Shown here piece after piece: positions 1-8,224 of a DNA stretch of 19,633 nt. The notes beneath the pieces are model-generated. The model was not told where the DNA came from. It did no database searches and saw only the letters and a list, made by a program, of their open reading frames with translations. The translations under genes and the position numbers were made by a program. How positions within the stretch are numbered: position 1 is the first letter of the stretch; every line of letters starts with the position of its first letter. The stretch comes from JBBKWH01 sp041165345 (lineage in GTDB: Bacteria > Pseudomonadota > Gammaproteobacteria > Pseudomonadales > Moraxellaceae), in assembly GCA_041165345.1 (NCBI GenBank), contig JBEANQ010000024.1:1-19633 (forward strand), given 5' to 3'.

Positions 1-349
1 ACCACGCAATGCCATTGCCTTTGAGCAAAGCTGCAACACCCGAGGTCAAACCATCGACCACTTTGTCTTTGCGCGCAAGCATTTGCGCCAGATCAAAGCT
101 CACTTCACCAGTGCTAATGCCATGGCTGGATAAGTCATGTACGGTTGATTCAAAGCGATGCGATGAGTCCAGCAAAGCTTTGGAGGGAATACACCCCACG
201 TTTAAGCAAGTTCCACCGAGTGAGGGCTTGCCTTTATGAATGCGTTTTTCGATACACGCGACGGTCATGCCCAACTGAGCAGCACGAATCGCAGCTTCGT
301 AACCAGCAGGACCACCGCCAATCACGACCAAATCAAATTGCTGGGACAT
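1..349 (-). CDS. lpd: dihydrolipoyl dehydrogenase (E3), N-terminal part, cut by window edge
   Basis: FAD-dependent E3 subunit that reoxidises the dihydrolipoyl arm of E2 and reduces NAD+. It serves the 2-oxoglutarate dehydrogenase complex here and usually other 2-oxoacid dehydrogenases too. Only the first 116 residues are present. Residues 8-16 (VVIGGGPAG) form the dinucleotide-binding turn. The redox-active disulfide motif GGTCLNVGCIPSK places the two cysteines at positions 48 and 53. The ATG at 349 follows a strong Shine-Dalgarno (AGGAGGAT, 358-365 on the minus strand). It is the third gene of the sucA-sucB-lpd run, 108 nt after sucB. That gap holds two hairpins and no obvious promoter, so it is probably cotranscribed. 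The family is certain; the C-terminal half is outside the window. Confidence 0.96.
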   Translation of the reverse strand, partial: MSQQFDLVVIGGGPAGYEAAIRAAQLGMTVACIEKRIHKGKPSLGGTCLNVGCIPSKALLDSSHRFESTVHDLSSHGISTGEVSFDLAQMLARKDKVVDGLTSGVAALLKGNGIAW

Positions 350-394
350 ACGGAAACATCCTCCTTTTGTCCTTTAAATCAAGGCGATTGGTTG

Positions 395-447
395 ACGAGC
401 AACCGGTCTAGCACAGGTTGCTCGTTGCCGCGCGACTGTCACGCGGC
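395..447 (-). promoter_or_regulatory. tandem hairpins in the sucB-lpd intergenic gap
   Basis: Two adjacent inverted repeats lie between the sucB stop (458) and the lpd ribosome binding site. The first has perfect 10-nt arms (395-404 and 416-425, ACGAGCAACC) around an 11-nt loop. The second has 6-nt arms (427-432 and 442-447, GCCGCG). Neither is followed by a long U-run in the direction of transcription, so they look more like mRNA-processing or 3'-end-protecting structures than a full terminator. They could set lpd expression relative to sucAB. The role is inferred; only the inverted repeats are seen. Confidence 0.55.
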
Positions 448-457
448 GTTAAAACCC

Positions 458-1663
458 TTACAGATCAAGCAACAACAATGATGGATCTTCGACCAAGTCT
501 TTAATGGTGACCAAGAAACTCACCGCTTCTTTGCCATCAATTAACCGATGGTCATACGACAGTGCCAAATACATCATCGGCAAAATCACCACTTGACCAT
601 TGACCGCCATCGGGCGTTCTTGGATTTTGTGCATGCCCAAAATCGCCGTTTGTGGCGGGTTCAAAATGGGCGTCGACAACAGCGAACCAAATACGCCACC
701 GTTACTGATGGTAAAGGTTCCGCCGGTGAGGTCGTCCATGCCCAACTTGCCATCACGGGCTTTTTTGCCGTAGTCGAGAATGTTTTTTTCAACTTCGGCC
801 AAGTTCATGCGGTCAGTGTCACGCAGCACCGGCACGACCAGACCACGGTCAGACGACACCGCAACACCAATGTCGTAGTAACCGTGATACACGATGTCAT
901 TGCCATTGATCGACGCATTGACCGCCGGAAAGCGCTTGAGTGCTTCGGTGGCGGCCTTCACAAACAGCGACATAAAGCCCAGACGCACACCATGACGCTT
1001 TTCAAAGCGCTCTTGGTAGGTCTTACGCATGTCCATGAGAGGCTTCATGTTGACTTCATTAAACGTGGTCAACATGGCTGTTTGTTGGCTGGCAGCCAGC
1101 AAACGCTCGGCCACTTTGGCGCGTAGACGGGTCATTGGCACGCGTTTTTCAACCCGCTCACCCACAGCAACCGACAACGCAGTCACAGGCGTAGCCGCAG
1201 CTTTTGGTGTCGTCAAATGGGTTTGAACGTCTTCTTTGGTGATACGTCCGCCCCGACCTGTGCCATCAATACTGGCAGCATTGAGGTTGTTTTCAGCCAC
1301 CGCTTTACGCACCGCAGGTGCCAAATCGGCATTGATGTCCGCAGCAGCGGCATCCGCAGTGGCAGGACGTGGCACAATGGCCGCAGGACCCGCTTGGGTG
1401 TTTTCAGACTGGCTCGCAGCCGACGCACCGGCTTCAAACATCCCCAATACTTCATTGGACAGTACGGTGTCGCCTTCTGGATGGGCAATGCTCACCAGTA
1501 CGCCGTCCGCAGGTGCAACCACTTCAAGCACAACTTTGTCAGTTTCGATGTCAACCAAGACTTCGTCACGGCTAACCGAATCACCTACTTTTTTGTGCCA
1601 TGTGGCGACCGTGCCATCAGCAACGGACTCTGGAAATACTGGAGCTTTAATTTCGGCGGCCAT
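458..1663 (-). CDS. sucB: dihydrolipoamide succinyltransferase (E2 of 2-oxoglutarate dehydrogenase)
   Basis: Core E2 subunit of the 2-oxoglutarate dehydrogenase complex, transferring the succinyl group from lipoyl-lysine to CoA. It has 401 residues, the usual length. There is one N-terminal lipoyl domain (about 1-77) with the lipoylated lysine at position 43 (DIETDKVVLEV). An Ala/Pro-rich linker leads to a peripheral subunit-binding domain (APAVRKAVAENNL...GRITKEDV). The C-terminal catalytic domain ends with the signature DHRLIDGKEAV, where His372 and Asp376 are the expected catalytic pair. The ATG at 1663 was chosen because the protein then begins MAAEIKAPVFPES as in the family, and a purine-rich AAGGAGAG lies just upstream inside the sucA end. 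An in-frame extension to 1711 would run back into sucA. The start is 1 nt past the sucA stop, implying translational coupling. Confidence 0.97.
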   Translation of the reverse strand: MAAEIKAPVFPESVADGTVATWHKKVGDSVSRDEVLVDIETDKVVLEVVAPADGVLVSIAHPEGDTVLSNEVLGMFEAGASAASQSENTQAGPAAIVPRPATADAAAADINADLAPAVRKAVAENNLNAASIDGTGRGGRITKEDVQTHLTTPKAAATPVTALSVAVGERVEKRVPMTRLRAKVAERLLAASQQTAMLTTFNEVNMKPLMDMRKTYQERFEKRHGVRLGFMSLFVKAATEALKRFPAVNASINGNDIVYHGYYDIGVAVSSDRGLVVPVLRDTDRMNLAEVEKNILDYGKKARDGKLGMDDLTGGTFTISNGGVFGSLLSTPILNPPQTAILGMHKIQERPMAVNGQVVILPMMYLALSYDHRLIDGKEAVSFLVTIKDLVEDPSLLLLDL

Positions 1664-1664
1664 G

Positions 1665-4505
1665 TTATGACTCTCCTTGCGTGTCGTTTGGCATACCCAA
1701 GGCAGATGCAATCAATGCAGTCTGTTGGCGAGCATGCAGATAGGGCGAACCACAGGCCGGTGCAGCAGCGGCTGGGCGACCTGCGTAGGTCACTGGCACG
1801 CCTGCATGTACGGCATAGGCAACCGGATAAAGCAACGGGGCAATAAACGACCACGCGCCTTGGTTTTGTGGCTCTTCTTGGCACCAAGCAATGTGTTTGG
1901 TGTTGGGATAACGAGCCAGTTCTTCACGAATGCGGGCTTCTGGGTAGGGGTACAATTGCTCGACCCGTACCAGTGCAACGTTGTTTAGACCGAGTTCACG
2001 GCGTTTTTCGAGCAAGTCGTAATAGACCTTGCCACCACACAACACCACACGGTCAACCGCTTGGGTATCAAGGGTATCGACTTCGCTGATCACCGTTTGG
2101 AAACGACCATCGACCAGTTCTGACAGGTCTGACACCGCCAATTTATGGCGTAGCAGACTCTTGGGTGACATGATGATCAAGGGCTTACGCAACGGACGAA
2201 CCGCTTGACGACGCAACACGTGGAAAATCTGTGCCGGTGTCGTTGGGGTACAGACTTGCATGTTGGCTTCAGCACACAACTGCAAGAAGCGCTCAAGGCG
2301 TGCAGATGAATGCTCAGGGCCTTGACCCTCAAAGCCATGCGGCAGCAGCATGGTCAAGCCACACACCCGCTCCCACTTGGTTTCGCCGGAGCAAATAAAC
2401 TGGTCAATCACCACTTGTGCGCCGTTGACGAAGTCGCCAAATTGCGCTTCCCATACCACTAAAGCCTTCGGAATCGTTGTGGCATAGCCATACTCAAAGG
2501 CCAACACGGCTTCTTCGGACAGCAGCGAGTCATACAACGCGCACCACGGCTGATCCGGCTTTAGATGTTCCAGTGGTGCATAACGCGCACCATCGGTTTG
2601 GCTATGCAAAATCACATGCCGATGCGAAAACGTACCACGACCAATATCTTGACCGGTCAGACGAACCAAATAGTCTTCATCTAACAAACTGGCATAGGCC
2701 AAGGTTTCCGCTGCACCCCAATTGAGGGGCAACTCACCTTGTTGCATTTTGAGACGGTCATCAATCACCTTGCCCACTTGGCGTTGCATGACAAAGCCGT
2801 CTGGCAACGCACGAAGACGCTCAGCCAAAAACTTCAGCCGCTCAACAGGCACACCCGTTGCCCAGTCATCGACCAAGTCATGACCCAAATACGGGCTCCA
2901 GTCCACATGCAAGTTGGTGTTCGGCTGCAAGACCAACGCGTTGGCCACATGCTCACCTTTTTCGAGCGCCTCGCGGTACTCTTCCACCATCGCATCGGCA
3001 TCACCACGGCTTAGCACTTGTGACGACACCAATTTGTCGGCATACAAGGTACGCGTGGTCGGCAGCTTGTTGATGATTTGATACATCAATGGCTGCGTTG
3101 CAGACGGTTCATCGGCTTCGTTATGACCGCGACGGCGATAACAGAACAGGTCGATCACCACGTCTTTTTTAAACTGCATGCGGTAGTCAAGCGCGACTTG
3201 GGTGATAAACAACACCGCTTCAGGATCATCGCCATTGACGTGAAAAATCGGACACTGCACCATTTTTGCCACATCGGTACAGTATTCGGTTGAACGCGCA
3301 TCTTCAGGGTTACTGGTGGTAAAGCCCACTTGGTTGTTAATGACGATGTGCATGGTGCCGCCAGTGGTATAGCCGCGTGTTTGCGACATCTGGAAGGTTT
3401 CCATGACCACGCCTTGACCAGCAAACGCAGCATCACCATGCACAATGATCGGCAACACTTGCTGACCATCATCATCACGACGGATCTGACGCGCCCGTAC
3501 TGAGCCTTCAACCACAGGGCTGACAATTTCAAGGTGCGACGGGTTAAAGGCCAGTGCCAAATGCACTTCGCCACCAGGGGTCATCACATTGGATGAGAAC
3601 CCTTGGTGATACTTCACATCACCCGAGCCTTTTTTATTAAAGGTCTTGCCTTCAAATTCGCCAAACAAATCGGCAGGGTTTTTACCCAAAATATTGACCA
3701 GCAGATTCAAACGCCCACGGTGAGCCATCCCGATGACGACTTCACGCGTGCCTACACCACCCGCCCGTTGAATCATCTCGTTGACCATGGGAATAAAGCT
3801 TTCGCCACCCTCTAGGCCAAAGCGTTTTGCACCCACAAACTTACTGCCAAGGAATTTTTCCAATCCTTCAGCAGCCGTCAGACGCTCAAGCAAACCCAAG
3901 CGACACTCACGTGAAAAACTCGGCAGACCCCGTGCGCCCTCAAGGCGTTGTTGAATCCAACGTTTTTCTTTGGTGTCGACAATGTGCATGTACTCAGCAC
4001 CAATGGCGTTGCAATAGATAGAATCCATTGCGGTGACCATTTCGCCCAAGGTCGCTTCAGCTTTACCAATCGCCAGATTTCCTGTTTGAAACACAGTGTC
4101 TAAATCTGAACGAGATAAGCCATGGGCAGCCAAATCTAAATCTGGCACATGCTCACGCAGGGCCAGACCCAGCGGATCAAGTTTGGCTTTTTGATGACCC
4201 CGATTGCGATACGCGGCGATCAGTTGCATCACACCGACTTGGCGGCGTTCATGTTCGCTCGATACCGAGCTTTGCAACATGGGCTGAACACGCGTGCTGT
4301 TACGCGCCAGCAATAAAAATTGCTCGCGAACATTGCTATGTGGCTGATCGCCTTTGGGATATTGATCGAAATACGTGCGCCACTCGTCACCGACGGAATC
4401 TGGTGCGGTGAGATAGTGCTCGTAGAGTTGCTCGATATAGGCAGCGTTTTCGGCGGACAACTGGGTGTCCTGCTGCGCATCTACCTCATGCATGAGTCTG
4501 CTCAT
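1665..4505 (-). CDS. sucA: 2-oxoglutarate dehydrogenase E1 component
   Basis: Thiamine-diphosphate-dependent E1 that decarboxylates 2-oxoglutarate and reductively succinylates the E2 lipoyl group. It has 946 residues, a normal full length. Visible motifs are the N-terminal helix that docks to E2 (NAAYIEQLYEHYL), GMAHRGRLN with His262, His300 in KYHQGFSSN, the GDAAFAGQG motif near 357, the MSQTRGYTTGGT loop, the diphosphate-site INNQVGFTTS and HNEADEP at about 461. The ATG at 4505 has only a purine stretch (AGAAG) directly against it. A second ATG four codons later (4493) is possible, so the exact start is uncertain. The gene has its own long, structured leader and is separated from sdhB by a terminator, so it is probably transcribed from its own promoter with sucB and lpd. 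Confidence 0.97.
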   Translation of the reverse strand: MSRLMHEVDAQQDTQLSAENAAYIEQLYEHYLTAPDSVGDEWRTYFDQYPKGDQPHSNVREQFLLLARNSTRVQPMLQSSVSSEHERRQVGVMQLIAAYRNRGHQKAKLDPLGLALREHVPDLDLAAHGLSRSDLDTVFQTGNLAIGKAEATLGEMVTAMDSIYCNAIGAEYMHIVDTKEKRWIQQRLEGARGLPSFSRECRLGLLERLTAAEGLEKFLGSKFVGAKRFGLEGGESFIPMVNEMIQRAGGVGTREVVIGMAHRGRLNLLVNILGKNPADLFGEFEGKTFNKKGSGDVKYHQGFSSNVMTPGGEVHLALAFNPSHLEIVSPVVEGSVRARQIRRDDDGQQVLPIIVHGDAAFAGQGVVMETFQMSQTRGYTTGGTMHIVINNQVGFTTSNPEDARSTEYCTDVAKMVQCPIFHVNGDDPEAVLFITQVALDYRMQFKKDVVIDLFCYRRRGHNEADEPSATQPLMYQIINKLPTTRTLYADKLVSSQVLSRGDADAMVEEYREALEKGEHVANALVLQPNTNLHVDWSPYLGHDLVDDWATGVPVERLKFLAERLRALPDGFVMQRQVGKVIDDRLKMQQGELPLNWGAAETLAYASLLDEDYLVRLTGQDIGRGTFSHRHVILHSQTDGARYAPLEHLKPDQPWCALYDSLLSEEAVLAFEYGYATTIPKALVVWEAQFGDFVNGAQVVIDQFICSGETKWERVCGLTMLLPHGFEGQGPEHSSARLERFLQLCAEANMQVCTPTTPAQIFHVLRRQAVRPLRKPLIIMSPKSLLRHKLAVSDLSELVDGRFQTVISEVDTLDTQAVDRVVLCGGKVYYDLLEKRRELGLNNVALVRVEQLYPYPEARIREELARYPNTKHIAWCQEEPQNQGAWSFIAPLLYPVAYAVHAGVPVTYAGRPAAAAPACGSPYLHARQQTALIASALGMPNDTQGES

Positions 4506-5254
4506 CTTCTAATCGCAAAAATGCAAGCTGCCGGATAAGGCCTGCTTACGCCCACAGACGTCATGGGATGCATGACCGCCTGCTGCTCACCCAAGAGCTG
4601 TTACGGTATGGTCGGTCGGTATAGGGGTGCCTATCACCGACCACCATCACCTCGGTAAACGTCAGCAGCCACTGGTGGTTATTGTGTCTTAGAACCGTGC
4701 CTTCTAAGCCAACATCACCACGCCTGTGCCACTGTTCATACACCGTACCCGCACGCATGCGGGCATTTTTGCAAATCGAATTGGCCAAAGGACGCGTTAC
4801 ACTCACGACACTTGGCGAATTCGACTCAAATTCACGCACGTTTCATTTCATCCTGCCGTTATTGCAGGGGTTTGACTTGGTGCAAAATCGTAGCACGCTC
4901 CCAAGCACTGCCCTGATTTTTTTGCTCAATAGCTATCATTAAGTTAAAAAATATTGCTTCAGCACCATGGCCAGCCTACTTCAGCAAAGGTCGTGCCTAA
5001 ATCTCGATTCTCACTCAATATTCCGTTTAGTTGTTTGTTTTTTATGCAAACCAAGTACCAAGACGCCCAATGTTGATGCAGATCATGGAGACATTTCAGC
5101 GCATCTCCGCCATGATGCCTCTAGATGTTGCCACCCAAAAACCTTTCAATACAAAAACGCCCTGATTTAATGCAAAAATACGCATCATGCACATCTATAG
5201 ATCATCAATATGACGTTATCGCCCTTCATTTGTGCAACAAGCCCTGAACAAGGC
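4506..5254. other. sdhB-sucA intergenic region, no gene seen
   Basis: About 750 nt without a convincing gene. Open frames here lack plausible ribosome binding sites or family-like sequence. The half nearest sucA holds a series of inverted repeats, listed separately as the sucA leader. The distal half is AT-rich and contains one larger imperfect inverted repeat (5082-5116). The sucA promoter must lie somewhere here. Weak candidates on the minus strand are an extended -10-like TGCTACGAT (4887-4895) and a TTGCAC -35-like hexamer (4880-4885), but neither has a good partner, so I do not call a promoter. Confidence 0.6.
4560..4868 (-). promoter_or_regulatory. structured presumed 5' leader of sucA (candidate cis-acting RNA)
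   Basis: Upstream of sucA there are at least six successive inverted repeats on the transcribed strand. They are 4852-4868 (CCTGC arms); 4748-4763 (CCCGCA arms, 4-nt loop); 4688-4708 (CTTAGAA arms, perfect 7 bp); 4614-4642 (12 bp with one bulged base, 4-nt loop, the strongest); 4585-4598 (GCTC arms); and 4560-4576 (GTCATG arms). Together they resemble a folded 5' untranslated region of 300 nt or more. Leader RNA motifs upstream of sucA have been described in Burkholderiales and Pseudomonadales; I cannot test from here whether this matches one of them. No ligand or mechanism can be read from the sequence. Confidence 0.5.
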
Positions 5255-5286
5255 AAAAAAAAGCACGCCGAAGCGTGCCTTTTTTC
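5255..5286 (-). terminator. rho-independent terminator after sdhB
   Basis: Just downstream of the sdhB stop, the stem GCACGC/GCGTGC closes a CGAA/TTCG tetraloop (5263-5278). On the minus strand it is followed by eight Ts (5262 down to 5255). A T-run also lies on the other side, so it can act in both directions. It marks the end of the sdhCDAB transcript and separates it from sucAB-lpd. Confidence 0.92.
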
Positions 5287-5298
5287 AGTGCAACCGGA

Positions 5299-6009
5299 TT
5301 AACCCGCTTGATCCAAGATCAAGTTACGGATATGACCAATCGCTTTGGTGGGATTTAGACCTTTCGGACAAACCGACACACAGTTCATGATGCCACGGCA
5401 ACGGAACAAGCTAAAGGGGTCATCCAAGTCAGCCAAACGCTCAGCGCGGTCGGTGTCACGGGTGTCGGCAATAAAGCGATACGCCTGAATCAACGCCGAT
5501 GGCCCCAAGAACTTGTCTGGGTTCCACCAAAAGCTTGGGCAAGAGGTTGAACAGCACGCACACAAGATGCATTCGTACAATCCATCCAGCTTTTCGCGGT
5601 CTTCAGGTGACTGCAAACGCTCGGTCGGTGGCGCGGGCTGATCATTAATGAGGAACGGACGAACTTTTTCATACTGGGTATAAAACTGGGTCATGTCGAC
5701 CACCATGTCACGAATGACTGGCAAACCCGGTAATGGACGCAATACGATCTTGTTGGGCAAGTCGTTCAAGTTTTGCAAACAGGCGAGACCGTTTTTGCCG
5801 TTGATGTTCATGCCGTCCGAACCGCAAATACCTTCGCGGCACGACCGACGGAACGACAAGGTTTCGTCCATTTTTTTCAGTTTAATCAACAGATCAAGCA
5901 ACATCCGATCTTCATCGGCGAGCGTAATCGTGTAGGTCTGCATGTACGGCGCTTTGTCCTTGTCTGGATCATAGCGGTAAATTTCGACTGTGCGGGTTCC
6001 ACGGCTCAT
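5299..6009 (-). CDS. sdhB: succinate dehydrogenase iron-sulfur subunit
   Basis: Electron-transfer subunit of complex II, passing electrons from the SdhA FAD through three Fe-S clusters to quinone. It has 236 residues. The [2Fe-2S] ligands are Cys57, Cys62, Asp65 and Cys77; the Asp replaces the usual third Cys, as in E. coli. The [4Fe-4S] ligands are Cys147, Cys150, Cys153 and Cys214. The [3Fe-4S] ligands are Cys157, Cys204 and Cys210. The ATG at 6009 is preferred because GGAG lies about 7 nt upstream; an in-frame GTG at 6021 would put the start on top of that ribosome binding site. It starts 15 nt after the sdhA stop and is the last gene of the sdh operon, followed by a terminator. Confidence 0.97.
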   Translation of the reverse strand: MSRGTRTVEIYRYDPDKDKAPYMQTYTITLADEDRMLLDLLIKLKKMDETLSFRRSCREGICGSDGMNINGKNGLACLQNLNDLPNKIVLRPLPGLPVIRDMVVDMTQFYTQYEKVRPFLINDQPAPPTERLQSPEDREKLDGLYECILCACCSTSCPSFWWNPDKFLGPSALIQAYRFIADTRDTDRAERLADLDDPFSLFRCRGIMNCVSVCPKGLNPTKAIGHIRNLILDQAG

Positions 6010-6024
6010 TTTGCTCTCCACACC

Positions 6025-7848
6025 TTAGAATGTACGCGGGGCTGGTGGGACGGCGTCCACAGTCAGCGGCTTAGTACGAACTGGCTTATACATCAAACGG
6101 TTGTCAGCGGAGTACCACAAGGTGTGCTTGCGCCATTCCTCGTCATTACGTCCGTTGGCCATCGTGGGATGGTTGGCTGGATGCTCATAATCAACCACAG
6201 TATGCGCACCACGACATTCTTTACGCGCAGCAGCCGAAATGATGGTGGCTTTTGCGGCTTCGTACAGGTTTTCCACTTCCAGCGCTTCAACGCGGGCGGT
6301 GTTAAACACTTGCGATTTGTCTTTGAGGTGAATGTTTTTGACACGGTCAGCCAGTGCCAAAATTTTTGTCACGCCTTCGTCCATGCTCGCTTGCGTACGG
6401 AACACGCCCGCATGCTGCTGCATCACACGACGGATTTCGTCAGCAACGTCTTGCGCATGTTCGCCCGTAGTGGAGTTTTGCAACTTGTCCACACGCGCCA
6501 TGGTTTGTTCCAGCACTTTGACCGGCAAAGGCTTGTATTCGCTGGTGGAATGACGAACCAACTCGATGATGTGATCACCCGCGGCTTTACCAAACACCAC
6601 CAAGTCGAGCAACGAGTTTGTGCCTAAACGGTTTGCACCATGCACACTCACGCACGAGCATTCACCAATCGCGTAGAACCCTTTGACCACTTGGTTCGGC
6701 GTGTCGCCTTGTGGCACCACCACTTGACCATTGATGTTGGTGGGAATACCGCCCATCTGGTAGTGAATGGTTGGGACAACCGGAATCGGCTCTTTGGTGC
6801 AATCGACGTTGGCAAATTTCTTACCAATTTCAAAAACCGATGGCAGACGCTTCATGATGGTTTCTGCGCCCAAGTGGGTCAGATCCAACACGACATAGTC
6901 TTTGTTCGGGCCACAGCCACGACCTTCCTTAATTTCTTGGTCCATGGAGCGCGAGACAAAGTCACGCGGCGCCAAGTCTTTTAAGGTGGGTGCATAGCGT
7001 TCCATGAACGGCTCGCCATTGCAGTTACGCAACACACCGCCTTCACCACGGCAACCTTCGGTCAGCAATACGCCCGCACCGGCCACGCCAGTCGGATGGA
7101 ACTGCCAAAACTCCATGTCTTGCAATGGAATCCCTGCACGCGCAGCCATGCCCAAACCGTCGCCAGTATTGATATAGGCGTTGGTTGATGCTTGATAAAT
7201 ACGGCCAGCACCACCCGTCGCAAACAGCGTCGCTTTGGCTTGAAACACGCCAATCGTACCGGTTTCTTGGTCGACTGCGGTCACGCCAAGCACGTCACCG
7301 TCTTCGTCACGGATCAGATCAAGCGCGATCCATTCCACGAAAAACTGCGTGCCCATCTCGAGGTTTTTTTGGTACAGGGTATGCAACAACGCATGACCGG
7401 TACGGTCAGCCGCTGCACACGCACGCGGCACGGCTTTTTCGCCGTAGTTGGCGCTATGACCACCAAACGGACGCTGGTAGATCGTGCCATCGGCGTTACG
7501 GTCAAAGGGCATGCCCATGTGTTCTAGCTCATACACCATTTTCGGTGCTTCGCGGCACATAAACTCAATCGCGTCTTCGTCACCCAGCCAATCAGAGCCT
7601 TTAACGGTGTCGTAGAAGTGATAGTGCCAGTTGTCTTCACTCATGTTTCCGAGCGACGCCCCAATACCACCTTGAGCGGCAACGGTATGCGAACGCGTTG
7701 GAAAGACTTTAGTCAGCACCGCCACTTTTAGACCTGCACGTGCCAGTTGCAACGATGCACGCATCCCTGAACCGCCGCCACCAACGATCACTGCATCAAA
7801 ACCCAATGTTTTGATGTTTTTGATTTTATCTTTAGACAAAACTGCCAT
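6025..7848 (-). CDS. sdhA: succinate dehydrogenase flavoprotein subunit
   Basis: Catalytic subunit of complex II, oxidising succinate to fumarate at a covalently bound FAD. It has 607 residues. The FAD-binding glycine turn is VIVGGGGSG (20-28). The FAD-linking histidine is His54 in TRSHTVAAQGG. Active-site residues matching the family are His251 (FHPTG), Arg295 (APRDFVSR), His362 (IHYQMGG) and Arg407 (GANRLGTNSLLD). The start ATG has AGGAAA a few bases upstream and lies 13 nt after the sdhD stop. No truncation or frameshift is seen. Confidence 0.98.
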   Translation of the reverse strand: MAVLSKDKIKNIKTLGFDAVIVGGGGSGMRASLQLARAGLKVAVLTKVFPTRSHTVAAQGGIGASLGNMSEDNWHYHFYDTVKGSDWLGDEDAIEFMCREAPKMVYELEHMGMPFDRNADGTIYQRPFGGHSANYGEKAVPRACAAADRTGHALLHTLYQKNLEMGTQFFVEWIALDLIRDEDGDVLGVTAVDQETGTIGVFQAKATLFATGGAGRIYQASTNAYINTGDGLGMAARAGIPLQDMEFWQFHPTGVAGAGVLLTEGCRGEGGVLRNCNGEPFMERYAPTLKDLAPRDFVSRSMDQEIKEGRGCGPNKDYVVLDLTHLGAETIMKRLPSVFEIGKKFANVDCTKEPIPVVPTIHYQMGGIPTNINGQVVVPQGDTPNQVVKGFYAIGECSCVSVHGANRLGTNSLLDLVVFGKAAGDHIIELVRHSTSEYKPLPVKVLEQTMARVDKLQNSTTGEHAQDVADEIRRVMQQHAGVFRTQASMDEGVTKILALADRVKNIHLKDKSQVFNTARVEALEVENLYEAAKATIISAAARKECRGAHTVVDYEHPANHPTMANGRNDEEWRKHTLWYSADNRLMYKPVRTKPLTVDAVPPAPRTF

Positions 7849-7861
7849 GATGGTTTCCTAA

Positions 7862-8224
7862 TCAGCCCCAGAAAATCTGGATACCCCAGACCGTGAAGAC
7901 AAACACTGCAATGACCATTGCAGCTTGGAGGACCAAACGCAGACCATTGGCCGAAGGGCCCATCTGGCGAGTCGTCACGTAATCGGTCAACACCGTCCAC
8001 ATGCCAATCCACGCATGGCCTGCCAAAGAGGCCACAGCCAACAGGCTGAAGATCTTCATCGGGGCTGTCATCATGAAGCCAAACCACTGCTCATAGCCAA
8101 ATGCAGGGTGGAGCATGATCCAACCCAACACCACGACAGTATACGCAGCCAAAACAATGGCAGAAATCCGCTGGACGACCCAATCACGCGAGCCTGAACC
8201 AGTTAAACCGGTTGCACTTTTCAT
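7862..8224 (-). CDS. sdhD: succinate dehydrogenase membrane anchor subunit, cytochrome b556 partner
   Basis: Second membrane anchor of complex II, helping bind haem b and ubiquinone. It has 120 residues and three hydrophobic segments (about 20-38, 54-76 and 96-116). The motif HAWIGMWTVLTDY contains His70, equivalent to the E. coli haem ligand His71, and Asp81-Tyr82, equivalent to the quinone-site pair Asp82-Tyr83. Its ATG overlaps the sdhC TGA by one base (TGATG), so the two anchors are probably translated in step. Confidence 0.94.
   Translation of the reverse strand: MKSATGLTGSGSRDWVVQRISAIVLAAYTVVVLGWIMLHPAFGYEQWFGFMMTAPMKIFSLLAVASLAGHAWIGMWTVLTDYVTTRQMGPSANGLRLVLQAAMVIAVFVFTVWGIQIFWG

Noticed and set aside
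4525..4555. GCCGGATAAGGC stretch resembling half of an enterobacterial REP element
   Set aside because: The second half does not form the REP stem and no second copy is seen in the window; probably chance.
4561..4839. Open frame of 92 codons on the minus strand just before sucA
   Set aside because: It starts with GTG, has no ribosome binding site and coincides with the inverted repeats. The sequence looks like non-coding leader.
5773..6627. 284-codon open frame on the plus strand opposite sdhB/sdhA
   Set aside because: It lies wholly antisense to well-conserved genes and its translation has the His/Arg/Phe-rich look of a reverse-strand shadow.
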